A DNA stretch of 64,000 nt, taken from contig DASRDB010000009.1 in assembly GCA_035652815.1 (NCBI GenBank), forward strand, positions 316,204-380,203, written 5' to 3'. This document shows positions 1-9,653 of this stretch, one piece after another. The notes under the pieces were generated by a model. It was not told the origin of the DNA. It was given only the letters and a program-made list of their open reading frames with translations, and searched no databases. The DNA comes from DASRDB01 sp035652815 (lineage in GTDB: Bacteria > Chloroflexota > Ktedonobacteria > Ktedonobacterales > Ktedonobacteraceae). The stretch's first letter is position 1, and the number at the start of each line of letters is the position of its first letter. The translations under genes were made by a program, and so were the position numbers.

Positions 1-108
1 CAATGTTGAGATTAGAATGCAACCACAGTATATCAAAAAAAGGTGAATGTCTGTCAATAGAAAAGAGTTGACGCGCACAGAGTGTCATGAACAAGCCCCC
101 GCTCGCCT

Positions 109-192
109 GTCATCCTGAGCGCCGCGAAGGATCTGCGGCCTCGACACACGCATCGTTCGGGGCGCGAGATCCTTCGCGGCGCTCAGGATGAC
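109..192. repeat. Dispersed palindromic repeat, family A, copy 1
   Basis: Two perfect 26-base inverted arms (109-134 and 167-192) flank a 32-base spacer. The arm core is CATCCTGAGCG...CGAAGGATC. Related arms recur at 4711-4797, 22199-22263 and 48679-48767. The element lies just beyond the 3' end of the aconitase gene and could fold as a terminator-like hairpin, but there is no T-run. Confidence 0.85.
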
Positions 193-232
193 ATCGGCAG
201 ACAGGTGTGTAATGGCATCCTATGCGCTTCGA

Positions 233-3200
233 TCAGCTTTGAGAAGGCGTTCCCTCTTTCATCAACCGCCGCAAAACAGTGAGCAAAATGCCACCGTTTT
301 CGTAGTAGGTGACGTCGATGGGACTATCGAGGCGGGCGATGGTCTGGAACGAGAAGGTCGAGCCGTCCTCGCGGGTAACATTGACGGTGACTTCCTGGCG
401 GGGCTTGAGACCGCTTTCGATGCCGGTGATCTCGTAGGTTTCGCGTCCGGTGAGGCCAAGCGATTCCTTGTTCTCGCCGGGTTTGAACTGCAAGGGCAGG
501 ATGCCCATACCCACGAGGTTGCTGCGGTGTATGCGCTCGAAGCTTTCGGCGATGACGGCGCGAATGCCGAGCAGCAGGGGACCTTTCGCCGCCCAGTCAC
601 GCGAGCTACCGGAGCCGTACTCTTTGCCAGCAATGACCACCAGCGGCACACCTTCCTGTTGGTAGCGCATAGAAGCGTCATAGATGGTCATTTCCTCGCC
701 ATCGGGCAGGTGAACGGTGTAGTACCCTTCTTTGCCCTGTACCAGACGGTTGCGCAGGCGGATATTGCCGAAGGTACCGCGTACCATGACCTCGTGGTTG
801 CCGCGCCGCGCTCCATAGGTGTTGAAGTCGCGCCTCTCCACGCCGCGCTCAAGCAGGTACTTGCCAGCCGGACTGCTGGGTCCGAAGCTGCCCGCCGGAG
901 AGATGTGGTCGGTCGTGATGGAGTCGTCCAGGACAACCAGGGCGCGCGCCTTGTGAATATCCTGAACCGGTTGCGGCTCCGGCGACATATCCTGGAAGAA
1001 TGGCGGCTCCTGAATATAAGTCGAGTTGGGGTCCCAGTTGAAGAGTTCGCCCTCGGTATTGGGGAGCGAGCGCCAGTGTTCGTCGCCCTCAAAGACGTGC
1101 GCGTAGTTCTGGGCGAACACTTCGGGCGTCACGGCCTGCGATACGGCCTGGCTGATTTCTTCCTGGCTCGGCCAGATATCGCGCAGGTAGACAGCTTCTC
1201 CATTGACATCGGTGCCGACGGGTTCCTTTGTCAGGTCAATATCAACCGTACCTGCCAGGGCGTAAGCCACTACCAGAGGAGGTGAGGCCAGGAAGCTGGC
1301 ACGCACCTGGGGGTGAATGCGCCCCTCAAAGTTACGGTTGCCGCTAAGGACTGCCGCGACCACCAGGTCGTTTTCCTGTACAGCTTCAGCTACTGGCTCG
1401 GGCAGAGGGCCGCTATTCCCGATGCAGTTATGGACTGCTACCGTTCCTGCTACAAAGGCGTGCTGATCGTTCACTGATAGATCAAACACCGCTCGCTTTC
1501 CTGCCGGTCGTCGCTCCATGACCTTCAGGGCAAACGTTGGCGATGCGAAGGCTTCCTTCTCAATGCAGTAACGTTTGGAAGCTTCTGCATCCTCTCGCGA
1601 GCGCAACGGGGCGAACCACTCACGCACTCCCAGTTCGCTAAAGAGTTCGACGGGGGATGGGAAACCGCAGGCATCTCTATGCAGGGGCTGAAACTTGCGC
1701 GCCGTTAGCTGTGGCAGGCGCGAAAAACGGTCGCTGCCCTCTAAAAGCGCATAGTGAGGAGCGACTACTGGCTCGCGTTCCATCAACTCTACTGCCGCCA
1801 TCTGGCGCGCGCGGGCGAACGAGAGTGTGTGGTTTTCCTGATGGATTTCCTCAAGGCGCGCAGACATCCAGAGACGCTGACGATGAATGCGCTCGATCAA
1901 ACGCCAGTAGACTGCCGCCGCGCTCGCTCGTAAGCACTTATCCACACAATAGCGGAATCCAACACGCTCTACAAATGAGAGACCATCTGGCAGTTCCAGG
2001 CGCACCTCGATGCGCGGCAGACCATCCTGTGCTGCCGGGTACGAGGAAGCAGCGCGGCGCGTAGGATACTCGTACACTTTCGCGCCATCAGTTTTCACAC
2101 CACAACGCGCCAGCAAGCGGGTCACGTCATGCATCATTCGCTTGAGCGCCTCTACATGTTCTGGAATGGTACTCTGGGTATAGGCAGGCGCTTCAAGTGT
2201 CGCATCATCCTCGCTTTTGCCCCAACGGTGCAATGCAGGCGCATGTCCATCCGCGCCAAAAAGTCCACCCAGGAACTCGCGCACGACAGCAACCGGGCAA
2301 TGCTCATCTAACACAAATGACAGAAGCGTGGGGATCTGGTGGATGCGCCGCCCCATACGCACATCGGGCAAAGTAATGATGGCATCCGTCAGAGGCTTCG
2401 GCAGAACGATCGTCCATTTTCGCTCGTCATAGCGCGTTGCCGCGGGACGCAGGCCGGTAAGCAATTCAAGGTCGTCGAGAACGGTCTCGCGATCCATGAT
2501 CTGCCCGACGTGCATTCGGCCCTGCCCTTGCTGGCTGATTGAGCCATCGCTGAGCAAGTGTCCGAGCAGGCGCGCAAAGGCTAAGGTGCGCTGGCGTTCA
2601 CGAGGCGTATCCATCGTGAATGTCAGGTTTCCTACTTGCAATGTATAACCTGCTTCGTCGTCGCCCGGCTCGTCCAACGGAGCTTCAAGGCCAACCACGA
2701 CGCGGTCCTGGCCTACGATAAGCTGGTCGGCGCGCACCCAGCGGCCATCATCGCACAGAAGCTGATGATCGGGTGTACACACCAGAGTGCGCCCGTCTTG
2801 CAAAACAAGTGAGATGCACTCGCGCTCGCCCTGAATCATCATTTCAGTCTGGGTCGCCGCGCTCAATTTGCCATCTTCGCCAGGAGCCAGCAGCTTTACA
2901 CTGCCAAAACGGGGCAACTGCTCGATACGCCGGGCGGTGCCGTTGGCAAGCAAGACCGGCGTTCCTTCGGCAATACAAGTTGTGCAGCCGAAGCCCACCA
3001 GGTGGAAGCGCAACGCCTCAAGATAGGGCAGCAGATCAGCGTTCTCCAGATAGTCGATGACGGCCCGCGAACCGGGGGCGAGGCTGGTTTTGACGGTGGG
3101 GCTGACCGAGAGGCCGCGCTCAACGGCATGCTTCGCCAGCAGTCCGGCGGCAATCATGACCGAGGGGTTAGAGGTATTGGTGCAACTGGTGATGGCGGCG

Positions 3201-4630
3201 ATGGCGACCGAGCCATCGGTCATATGCGCCTGTGTGTGGCCCATAGAGACCACGACGTCGCGCGAATGCCCATTATGGCCGTTGCTCGTGCCCTGCTCCA
3301 GCTTTTGCTCAATGGTATCATGCTGGGCAACGGGATCGGGGTTCGGCCTGCCACCTTCGCTGCCGAGACGGATGACAGGCTTTTCAGTGGTGCTGTTCAC
3401 CTCTAATTTCTTGAAGCGGTCGGCATAGGCATCGCGGAAAACTTTGCCGAGGTTCTGCATGGGAACGCGGTCCTGCGGGCGGCGCGGGCCAGCCAGGCTC
3501 GGCTCGATGGTGGCGAGGTCAAGTTCGAGCAGGTCGTCGAACTGTGGAATGGGCGCTTCGTCGGTGCGGAAAAGGCCCTGTTCCTTCGTGTAGCGTTCAA
3601 CGAGGTCTACCAGTTTGGGATCGCGCCCGGTGCTGGTCAGGTAGCGCAGTGTCTCGGCATCTACGGGGAAAAGGGTGGCGGTCGCGCCAAATTCGGGCGA
3701 CATGTTCGAGATGGTGGCGCGGTCGGCCAGTGAGAGATAGCTGAGGCCAGAACCGGTAAATTCGACGAACTTGCCGACAACGCCGCGTTTGCGCAGCATC
3801 TGCGTGACGGTCAGCACAAGATCGGTAGCGGTCGCCCCCTCGGGAAGCGAGCCGCTCAGGTGAACGCCGATCACTTCGGGCGTGAGCAGGTAGATAGGCT
3901 GACCAAGCAATACGGCTTCGGCCTCGATACCGCCGACGCCCCAGCCAAGCACGCCCAGGCCGTTAATCATGGTGGTATGCGAGTCGGTGCCGACCAGCGT
4001 GTCTGGATAGGCCAGCGTCTCGTCGCCCTCTTTGCGCGTCATCACAACAGGAGCCAGGTATTCCAGGTTGACCTGGTGAACGATGCCGGTGCCGGGGGGC
4101 ACTACGCGGAAGTTAGCGAAGGCCTGCTGCGCCCAGCGCAGGAGTCCATACCGCTCGCTGTTGCGCTCGTACTCGCGTTCGACATTGCGACGGAAGGCCA
4201 GCGTCGAGCCAAACATATCAACCTGCACCGAGTGGTCAATGACCAGGTCTGCCGGAACCAGGGGATTGATTTTATGCGGGTCGCCACCCATGCGAGCCAT
4301 CGCTGAACGCATGGCAGCAAGGTCGGCAACAGCCGGAACGCCCGTAAAGTCCTGCATCAGCACACGGGCGGGCATAAAGGGGAATTCGGCCTCGGATTGC
4401 GCCGCCTGTCCAGGCGTCCAGCGCGCAAGAGCCAGCACATCGTCTTCTGAGATCAGTTCGCCTCCTGCATGGCGCAGCAGGTTCTCTAAAATGATTTTGA
4501 CGGTGTAGGGAAGACGCTCCAGCCCCTGTACGCCGCGCCCGGCAAGGGCATTCAGGCGATAGTAGGTAACGGTGCCGAACTCGCTCTGTAACGTGGCTCT
4601 GGCACCAAACACATCACTGTTCGTCGTCAT
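233..4630 (-). CDS. acnA: Aconitate hydratase A with an in-frame intein
   Basis: Aconitase isomerises citrate and isocitrate through cis-aconitate in the TCA cycle, using a [4Fe-4S] cluster in the cytosol. The product is 1465 aa: a 948-aa aconitase (family usually about 900 aa) split by a 517-aa intein. Recognisable blocks are DSHTTMINGLGVLGWGVGG and TISNMSPEFGAT in the N-terminal half, the cluster cysteine in SCTNTSNPSVM, and the C-terminal swivel segment KEYGSGSSRDWAAKGP. The cluster motif GCTTCIGN is interrupted between TT and C. The start at 4630 (MTTNSDVF) is preferred because GAGGATACGATA precedes it; the frame is open further upstream to 4765, but that stretch runs into a palindromic repeat. 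The gene is monocistronic by appearance, with repeats on both sides. Family assignment is secure. Splicing is inferred from intact motifs and the housekeeping role of the host. Confidence 0.95.
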   Translation of the reverse strand: MTTNSDVFGARATLQSEFGTVTYYRLNALAGRGVQGLERLPYTVKIILENLLRHAGGELISEDDVLALARWTPGQAAQSEAEFPFMPARVLMQDFTGVPAVADLAAMRSAMARMGGDPHKINPLVPADLVIDHSVQVDMFGSTLAFRRNVEREYERNSERYGLLRWAQQAFANFRVVPPGTGIVHQVNLEYLAPVVMTRKEGDETLAYPDTLVGTDSHTTMINGLGVLGWGVGGIEAEAVLLGQPIYLLTPEVIGVHLSGSLPEGATATDLVLTVTQMLRKRGVVGKFVEFTGSGLSYLSLADRATISNMSPEFGATATLFPVDAETLRYLTSTGRDPKLVDLVERYTKEQGLFRTDEAPIPQFDDLLELDLATIEPSLAGPRRPQDRVPMQNLGKVFRDAYADRFKKLEVNSTTEKPVIRLGSEGGRPNPDPVAQHDTIEQKLEQGTSNGHNGHSRDVVVSMGHTQAHMTDGSVAIAAITSCTNTSNPSVMIAAGLLAKHAVERGLSVSPTVKTSLAPGSRAVIDYLENADLLPYLEALRFHLVGFGCTTCIAEGTPVLLANGTARRIEQLPRFGSVKLLAPGEDGKLSAATQTEMMIQGERECISLVLQDGRTLVCTPDHQLLCDDGRWVRADQLIVGQDRVVVGLEAPLDEPGDDEAGYTLQVGNLTFTMDTPRERQRTLAFARLLGHLLSDGSISQQGQGRMHVGQIMDRETVLDDLELLTGLRPAATRYDERKWTIVLPKPLTDAIITLPDVRMGRRIHQIPTLLSFVLDEHCPVAVVREFLGGLFGADGHAPALHRWGKSEDDATLEAPAYTQSTIPEHVEALKRMMHDVTRLLARCGVKTDGAKVYEYPTRRAASSYPAAQDGLPRIEVRLELPDGLSFVERVGFRYCVDKCLRASAAAVYWRLIERIHRQRLWMSARLEEIHQENHTLSFARARQMAAVELMEREPVVAPHYALLEGSDRFSRLPQLTARKFQPLHRDACGFPSPVELFSELGVREWFAPLRSREDAEASKRYCIEKEAFASPTFALKVMERRPAGKRAVFDLSVNDQHAFVAGTVAVHNCIGNSGPLPEPVAEAVQENDLVVAAVLSGNRNFEGRIHPQVRASFLASPPLVVAYALAGTVDIDLTKEPVGTDVNGEAVYLRDIWPSQEEISQAVSQAVTPEVFAQNYAHVFEGDEHWRSLPNTEGELFNWDPNSTYIQEPPFFQDMSPEPQPVQDIHKARALVVLDDSITTDHISPAGSFGPSSPAGKYLLERGVERRDFNTYGARRGNHEVMVRGTFGNIRLRNRLVQGKEGYYTVHLPDGEEMTIYDASMRYQQEGVPLVVIAGKEYGSGSSRDWAAKGPLLLGIRAVIAESFERIHRSNLVGMGILPLQFKPGENKESLGLTGRETYEITGIESGLKPRQEVTVNVTREDGSTFSFQTIARLDSPIDVTYYENGGILLTVLRRLMKEGTPSQS
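1427..2977 (-). other. Intein (Hint splicing domain plus LAGLIDADG endonuclease) in aconitase
   Basis: The 517-aa insertion begins at Cys1 (CIAEGTPVLL, block A) and ends HN followed by Cys+1 (VAVHN/CIGN, block G). Block B has the T-x-x-H motif (CTPDHQLL, Thr68 and His71 of the intein). Block F is VFDLSVNDQHAFVAG. Two DOD-type endonuclease motifs, LLGHLLSDG (about 137-145) and FLGGLFGADG (about 235-244), keep their acidic residues. All residues needed for class 1 protein splicing are therefore present, and the homing endonuclease may still be active. Exact junctions were read from the codons TGT (2977-2975) and AAC (1429-1427). Confidence 0.95.
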
Positions 4631-5229
4631 TATCGTATCCTCAAAATAGATTGTGAAAAAGCTGTGTAGCCTACCCATTATATAACATCTTTGAAAAGAA
4701 CCCCCTCGTATGTCATCCTGAGCGCCGCGAAAGGATCTCTGGCCCCCATTGGCTCGACATGGCAAGCGAGAGATCCTTCGCTGCGCTCAGGATGACATCG
4801 GGAGGCAGGTCTGTAATGATGTGTTGTTTGATGCCATGAATTGCAGCGCTTATAAAGCAATGGGGAAAGGCAAGCGCGCAATCATACACGCGTTTAGTGA
4901 GGAAAGAAATGAGTAGCGCTTGTCCAAAAAAGGGAAAAGCAGGGGATACCAGAGCTAGTTGCCAAAAGTTCAACCCGTTGTGAGAGAGAACACCGCACGG
5001 AGAGACAAGATGCTTCCTCTTTGTTTAAGAAGATGATAGATAATCAGGCCGATATGTAGGCCTCATAGGCTGGTCCCGGTTCCATCCTACAAGATACCGA
5101 CCCATCACCCTCCAGGTACTTCTGACACTAGCCCGGCAGAAACCCTGCCTGCTTATACTATGCACTATCCGTTCAAAAAAAACATCCGTAGATGTACCTA
5201 AAATTAGCACAAGGCTCGAAAAGCGGCGT
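4631..5229. other. Intergenic region upstream of acnA
   Basis: About 600 bases separate the start of acnA from the 3' end of the sensor kinase gene, both on the minus strand. It holds the acnA promoter region and palindromic repeat copy 2 (4711-4797). Open frames here are short and look like chance. I see nothing else. Confidence 0.6.
4711..4797. repeat. Dispersed palindromic repeat, family A, copy 2
   Basis: Arms 4711-4738 and 4771-4797 are inverted copies differing by one substitution and one inserted base, with a 32-base spacer as in copy 1. The sequence after the right arm (acatcgggaggcaggtctgt) also resembles that after copy 1, so the unit is longer than the arms. It lies about 80-170 bases upstream of the acnA start. 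Confidence 0.85.
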
Positions 5230-6852
5230 TCAGTTACTAACTATTTCCAGTTTATTGGTAGTGCGCGAGTTCGTAGAACCATTTGCCGCAGTAGCTAAAG
5301 GCAGAGTAAGGTACACAACACATCCTTTGCCGGGGTGCGAGGTAATAGTCAAAGTTGCGCCGATGAGCATCGCCCGTTCGCGCATTCCTACCAGACCGAG
5401 ACTTCCTTCCTTGTGAACGTTTTCGAGGGCGTCTTGCGCGTCAAACCCTTTACCATCATCAGTAATGGCAACCCGCAACCGCTCAGGTTCATAGCTCATT
5501 TCAACAGCAGCGTGAGTAGCCTGGGCATGCCGCCAGATATTGGATAACGCCTCCTGTACGATACGAAAGATAGCTATCTCGCGCTCAGAAGCAATAGGAA
5601 CAGGAGTGCCGGTACAGCGAAAGGTGCAGGGAATGCCCCGTGAGGAAGAACTATCGCTCAGCCACTCGAGCGCGGCACGCAGTCCAAGATCATCCAGGAC
5701 GGAGGGCCGCAAGTCGCGACAGGCGCGGCGCACTCCTTCAAGCGTATGATCCGCGAGATTCTGGAGATTGCTGAGCCAGGCCGCATCCTTCTCAGGCAGA
5801 TTTAAGTTGCCCATTGCCCGCGCCAGCCCATCAAGCCCCAATGAGAGCGCAATGAGAGCCTGAGCTGTATCATCATGCAGTTCACGCGCCAGGCGACGAC
5901 GCTCCTCCTCCTGCACGCGCGTAATGAGCGAGGCATAATCGCGCAGTTCGTCCTGCCGCCTCCGCGCACTGCTGAGATCCAACAAGGTCTGTTGCAAAGC
6001 ATCGGTGCGAATAGTCAAGCGAGTGCTGACCAGCGCCAGATAGTAAATCGCAAAAAGCGGCACCAGGAAAAACACCCAGGCCAGCTCGGCAACCACATTA
6101 TCATAAAAATCGACCACAGGCAACAGCGGACCAACGCTCAACACTAACAACTGATAGCGAAACACCTGCGAGCGAAGATATGCTTGCAAAGGCACCAACA
6201 GCGAAGCACTGGCAGCCTGTTGACCAGCGTGCGCTTCATCGTGAAAAATATATACGACCAGGGGGAAAGAGACCAGGACAAATAAGAACAACATCACCAG
6301 GGCGGCAACAATAGAACCAAACAGTTCCGTTGGTTGATAAAGAGCATTGGCAATGTACTGATTTTGGTGAGAACCTGCTATCAAGGTATAGAGACTATCG
6401 GCGAGAAATACCAACAAGGCTGTGACAACAATATGATAGGCTGCCTGGGTAAGCGAAACAAACCCGCGCAAAACGGTATAGCACTGTACAATTATTTGTG
6501 AAACCAGGGCTACCAGGATGGCGGCGGGTACGCCAATCAAGACGCCCGCTGCAAGATAGAGCGGGGCAGCTACATCGAGTAGAAACAGCATTCTCCAGGC
6601 GACAGGCAACCCACCTTTTTTTACGTCTGATGCCTCCATTTTGAGCATACGCAGGAGAAGGATTCTGCCAAGCAGGGACAGGAAGACGGTGACACTGATC
6701 AGCGTAAAGACTGCTCGCGGACCATAACTAATCGGCGGGGCCTGATAGTTAAGCAAAGCCCAGATAAGCAGGCCAAGAGATACGCATAACGCGCCACCAA
6801 TAAAAAGCGCTCGAACCAATGGAGAGAAATCAGCCGTTTTGCTCTGTATCAT
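5230..6852 (-). CDS. Membrane sensor histidine kinase, NarL/DesK type
   Basis: 540 aa. Autophosphorylating sensor kinase that should pass phosphate to the response regulator encoded immediately upstream. The N-terminal ~280 residues form about eight hydrophobic segments with no recognisable ligand domain. A HisKA_3 dimerisation domain follows, with the phospho-acceptor in EERRRLARELHDDTAQAL. The C-terminal HATPase_c domain shows the N box (ALSNIWRHAQATHAAVEM) and G boxes (DDGKGFD and GSLGLVGMRERAMLIGA). Its start overlaps the end of the response regulator gene by 23 bases, so the two are translationally coupled. The stimulus cannot be told from sequence; a membrane-borne or membrane-state signal is an inference from the lack of a periplasmic domain. 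Confidence 0.93.
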   Translation of the reverse strand: MIQSKTADFSPLVRALFIGGALCVSLGLLIWALLNYQAPPISYGPRAVFTLISVTVFLSLLGRILLLRMLKMEASDVKKGGLPVAWRMLFLLDVAAPLYLAAGVLIGVPAAILVALVSQIIVQCYTVLRGFVSLTQAAYHIVVTALLVFLADSLYTLIAGSHQNQYIANALYQPTELFGSIVAALVMLFLFVLVSFPLVVYIFHDEAHAGQQAASASLLVPLQAYLRSQVFRYQLLVLSVGPLLPVVDFYDNVVAELAWVFFLVPLFAIYYLALVSTRLTIRTDALQQTLLDLSSARRRQDELRDYASLITRVQEEERRRLARELHDDTAQALIALSLGLDGLARAMGNLNLPEKDAAWLSNLQNLADHTLEGVRRACRDLRPSVLDDLGLRAALEWLSDSSSSRGIPCTFRCTGTPVPIASEREIAIFRIVQEALSNIWRHAQATHAAVEMSYEPERLRVAITDDGKGFDAQDALENVHKEGSLGLVGMRERAMLIGATLTITSHPGKGCVVYLTLPLATAANGSTNSRTTNKLEIVSN

Positions 6853-7555
6853 AGGTATCCTGTAATGAGATCATCCCCTGGCGCAGGGCCTGTAATACCG
6901 CTTCAGTACGCGAACCGACCTGCATCTTCATAAAAATGTTGGCCAGGTGGCTATGGACGGTGCGAATGCTCAGTCCCATGCGGGAAGCAATCTCTTTATT
7001 CGGCAATCCACGGGCGGCCAGGCGCAACACATCAAATTCACGCTCGCTCAACAGGTTAGCTGGACGCTGAACGGTGCCCGTTTGCGTAGAAAGACGGCGC
7101 ATCATTTTCTCGGCAATAGAAGGCTGTAAAACCGATTCGCCACGCGCAACCGCCCGAATTGCTTTGATCAGTTCCTGCCCATGCACGCTTTTCAAAAGAA
7201 ACCCGGCGGCACCCGCGTCGAGCAAAGCCATCAAATAAGGTTCGTCATCATATGCTGATAAAACGAGTACGGCGGTTTCTGGAGAGTGAGCCTTGATTAC
7301 CCTGGTGGCCTCGATTCCGCCCATGCCGGGCATGGCAATATCCATGATAGCGATATGAGGATGTAGCCTGCGCGCCATATCAACCGCCTCTTCACCATTC
7401 GATGCCTCGGCGATAACCGCAAAATCGCTTTCGGTTTCCAGTAATCGGCGCGTTCCCTCTCGCACTAATGCATGATCGTCAACTAGCAAAATTCGTATAA
7501 TATCGCTCTGTTCCTGTTCCGCCTGTTCTCCCTGGCGTTGTGTACTCATTGTCAT
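6830..7555 (-). CDS. Response regulator, NarL/FixJ family (REC-HTH_LuxR)
   Basis: 241 aa. DNA-binding transcription regulator. The receiver domain (about 18-135) has the acidic pair in LLVDDHALVREG, phospho-acceptor Asp in IMDIAMPGMGG, the conserved Ser in VLSAYDD and Lys in GFLLKS. The LuxR-type helix-turn-helix is near residues 170-225 (LSEREFDVLRLAARG, NKEIASRMGLSIRTVHSHL). It is first in an operon with the overlapping sensor kinase. An ATG two codons downstream (7549) is an equally good start because GGAAGAGG lies just before both. Targets are unknown; the divergent zinc-ribbon/TPR gene at 7863 is a candidate only by position. Confidence 0.94.
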   Translation of the reverse strand: MTMSTQRQGEQAEQEQSDIIRILLVDDHALVREGTRRLLETESDFAVIAEASNGEEAVDMARRLHPHIAIMDIAMPGMGGIEATRVIKAHSPETAVLVLSAYDDEPYLMALLDAGAAGFLLKSVHGQELIKAIRAVARGESVLQPSIAEKMMRRLSTQTGTVQRPANLLSEREFDVLRLAARGLPNKEIASRMGLSIRTVHSHLANIFMKMQVGSRTEAVLQALRQGMISLQDTYDTEQNG

Positions 7556-7773
7556 CCTCTTCCTGAACTCGCTTTCTTTCTAGCTAGAGGTGATATTCGT
7601 TCGTTCTAACTATATGACAGCGAGTGGCAGGATACTACCGCATTTCTACCGATGCATATTATGCCATGCAGGAAAAAGCAAGGCAACTGTATGTTTAAAA
7701 AAAGGAATGTGAGCATTTGTCATAGATTGCAGTTTAAGTATGGTGTAGTCTGTTAATAGGGCTAATTGCCTCA

Positions 7774-7802
7774 TTGACAAAGAAAGGCATTTTCGCTACA
7801 GT
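7774..7802 (+). promoter_or_regulatory. Sigma-70 type promoter for the TPR gene
   Basis: TTGACA (7774-7779), a 17-base spacer, then TACAGT (7797-7802). It lies about 60 bases upstream of the ATG at 7863 in a 307-base divergent intergenic region (7556-7862) that otherwise holds only the response regulator's upstream sequence. Confidence 0.6.
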
Positions 7803-7862
7803 TAAAGAACTGGTTGAGATTGCACAGCGTAATTAGGCTCGGAAGGGTGGACGGACTTATTT

Positions 7863-9563
7863 ATGATAGCATGTTTAGATTCTAGCGAATGTTCTTATCA
7901 AAATCTTAAAACAGCGCGGTTTTGCGCACACTGCGGTATTCCTTTACAAGGCACATTCCTTCAAGGACGCTATGAAATTCAATCATTGATTGGCAAAGAC
8001 CGTCATACCGTCACACTGCAAGCGCTTGATCGGCAATCTGGGTTGCCAGTTACCATACGAGCGCTGCTTCCGCAGAAAAGTACGACGCGCGAGCGCGAGA
8101 ACTTCTTGCAAGATGCCGAACTCGCCCTGGCCCTTTCCAGCAACGTGCGCGAGCCGGAAAGCATTCGCGTCATCGATTACGGTCAGGATGGTCCGCTAGC
8201 TTTTCTCGTGAAATCGCAAAACATGGCTGCTGCACAACCATCCTCGACACTGACTATTCGAGCAGAAAATGATACACGCCTATCGCGAGCCGATTTTGAG
8301 CTTGACGAGGATGAAGAAGACATGTACACCGTAATCCGCCCGGCTATAGGAAAAACTGTGCCCATAAGCCAGGAACCTGTACGCCAGGAATCGGAGGCCC
8401 AACCTTCGTCTCCCCAGATTGCTCAGGACGAGCCGCTCGACTGGCAGGCGCAGGGAGACCGGGCATACGAACAGGGACACTACGAGGAGGCCCTGGTTGC
8501 CTATGAAGCCGCTTTACAGGCAGGCAACCATACAGCGGAAGTATGGAGCGGCAAGGGCGCAGCGCTGCTGTTGCTTGGGCGCACCGAGGAGGCGCTGGAA
8601 GCGTTCGACCAGGCCCTTATACTGCGCCCACATGACCCGGAGTTGTGGAACTCACGAGCTAGCGTGCTGCACGAGTTGCACCGCTACAATGAAGAGATGG
8701 AGTGCTACGATCAGGCTCTGGCGCAAGATCCCAACTATGTCTTCGCCTGGAGCGGACGCGGCATGACCCTGGTTGAACTGAACCGCCCGGAAGAGGCGTT
8801 ACTGGCCTTTGATAAAGCGCTGGTGCTTGACCCCTCGCAGGCGATAGTCTGGCAGGCGATGAGTGATACGCTCTACAGCCTGCATCGCTACGACGAGGCG
8901 CTGATTGCCATCGACCGGGCAATCGAACGCGATCCAGGCAACTCCGCGATGTGGGATATCAAGGGCAATATTCTGCGGCGGCTCGGCGAACCGGATCAGG
9001 CCCTTCTCCTTCACGAACGAGCAACAATGCTCACTCCCGAAAGCGCCACGTCCTGGTTTGATAAGGCCAACGACCTGCGTGATCTCAAACGCTATGCCGA
9101 AGCGCTGGCTAATTACGACCAGGCGCTTGAACTTGACCCAACACTGGCGGGCGCATGGTATAATCGAGGAAACGTGCTGGCGGCAATGCACCTGTACGAG
9201 GATGCGCTCGACTCTTACGATCAGGCATTGCACTATGATGACGGGTTGATCTCGGCCTGGTACAATAAGGGAAGCCTGCTGCACGAATTGGGACGCGACC
9301 AGGAAGCTTTGACGGCCTTCGATCACGCCCTCGCTCTCGATCCGCATTACATCGCTGCCTGGAATAATAAAGGACTGGCGCTTTTTAAACTTGGCCTGCT
9401 GGATGAGGCGCTGGTGGCTTTCGATCAGGCAACGGCATTTGCGCCCGAGGAACCAGACGCATGGTATAACAAGGCCATTGTCCTGGAAAAGCTGGGCCGG
9501 GGAGCAGAGGCAGAAAAGTGCCAGGAATGGGCGGAGTCATTGCTACAACATGCTCAGTCATAA
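7863..9563 (+). CDS. Zinc ribbon protein with degenerate kinase N-lobe and TPR array
   Basis: 566 aa. Probable protein-interaction scaffold; no catalytic activity is expected. Residues 4-24 carry C-x5-C-x10-C-x2-C, the same spacing as in the kinase encoded next. Residues about 34-118 align by eye with the N-lobe of that kinase (GRYEIQSLIGKDRHTVTLQA versus GRYVVDALISKGGYAAVFRG; VIDYGQDGP versus ILDYGKDGP). The Gly-rich loop and the catalytic Lys of AIKV are lost (TIRA), and no HRD or DFG segment follows. After an acidic linker come eleven TPR units of 34 residues (about 193-560), each starting with a W-x-x-K/R-G/A signature. It is transcribed with the kinase gene 90 bases downstream. Domain identity is clear; function is inferred. 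Confidence 0.85.
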   Translation: MIACLDSSECSYQNLKTARFCAHCGIPLQGTFLQGRYEIQSLIGKDRHTVTLQALDRQSGLPVTIRALLPQKSTTRERENFLQDAELALALSSNVREPESIRVIDYGQDGPLAFLVKSQNMAAAQPSSTLTIRAENDTRLSRADFELDEDEEDMYTVIRPAIGKTVPISQEPVRQESEAQPSSPQIAQDEPLDWQAQGDRAYEQGHYEEALVAYEAALQAGNHTAEVWSGKGAALLLLGRTEEALEAFDQALILRPHDPELWNSRASVLHELHRYNEEMECYDQALAQDPNYVFAWSGRGMTLVELNRPEEALLAFDKALVLDPSQAIVWQAMSDTLYSLHRYDEALIAIDRAIERDPGNSAMWDIKGNILRRLGEPDQALLLHERATMLTPESATSWFDKANDLRDLKRYAEALANYDQALELDPTLAGAWYNRGNVLAAMHLYEDALDSYDQALHYDDGLISAWYNKGSLLHELGRDQEALTAFDHALALDPHYIAAWNNKGLALFKLGLLDEALVAFDQATAFAPEEPDAWYNKAIVLEKLGRGAEAEKCQEWAESLLQHAQS

Positions 9564-9653
9564 AAACAAGCGGTTCGTGCCCTCTTGCTCGCTGATTGCG
9601 AGGAAAGTAGAGAGCGAGCTTCGTTATATTTGTAGATAGAGAGAGGAGAAGGA

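Noticed and set aside
188..1285. 365-codon plus-strand frame opposite the aconitase gene
   Set aside because: It is antisense to clear aconitase sequence and its translation shows no family resemblance; a codon-bias shadow.
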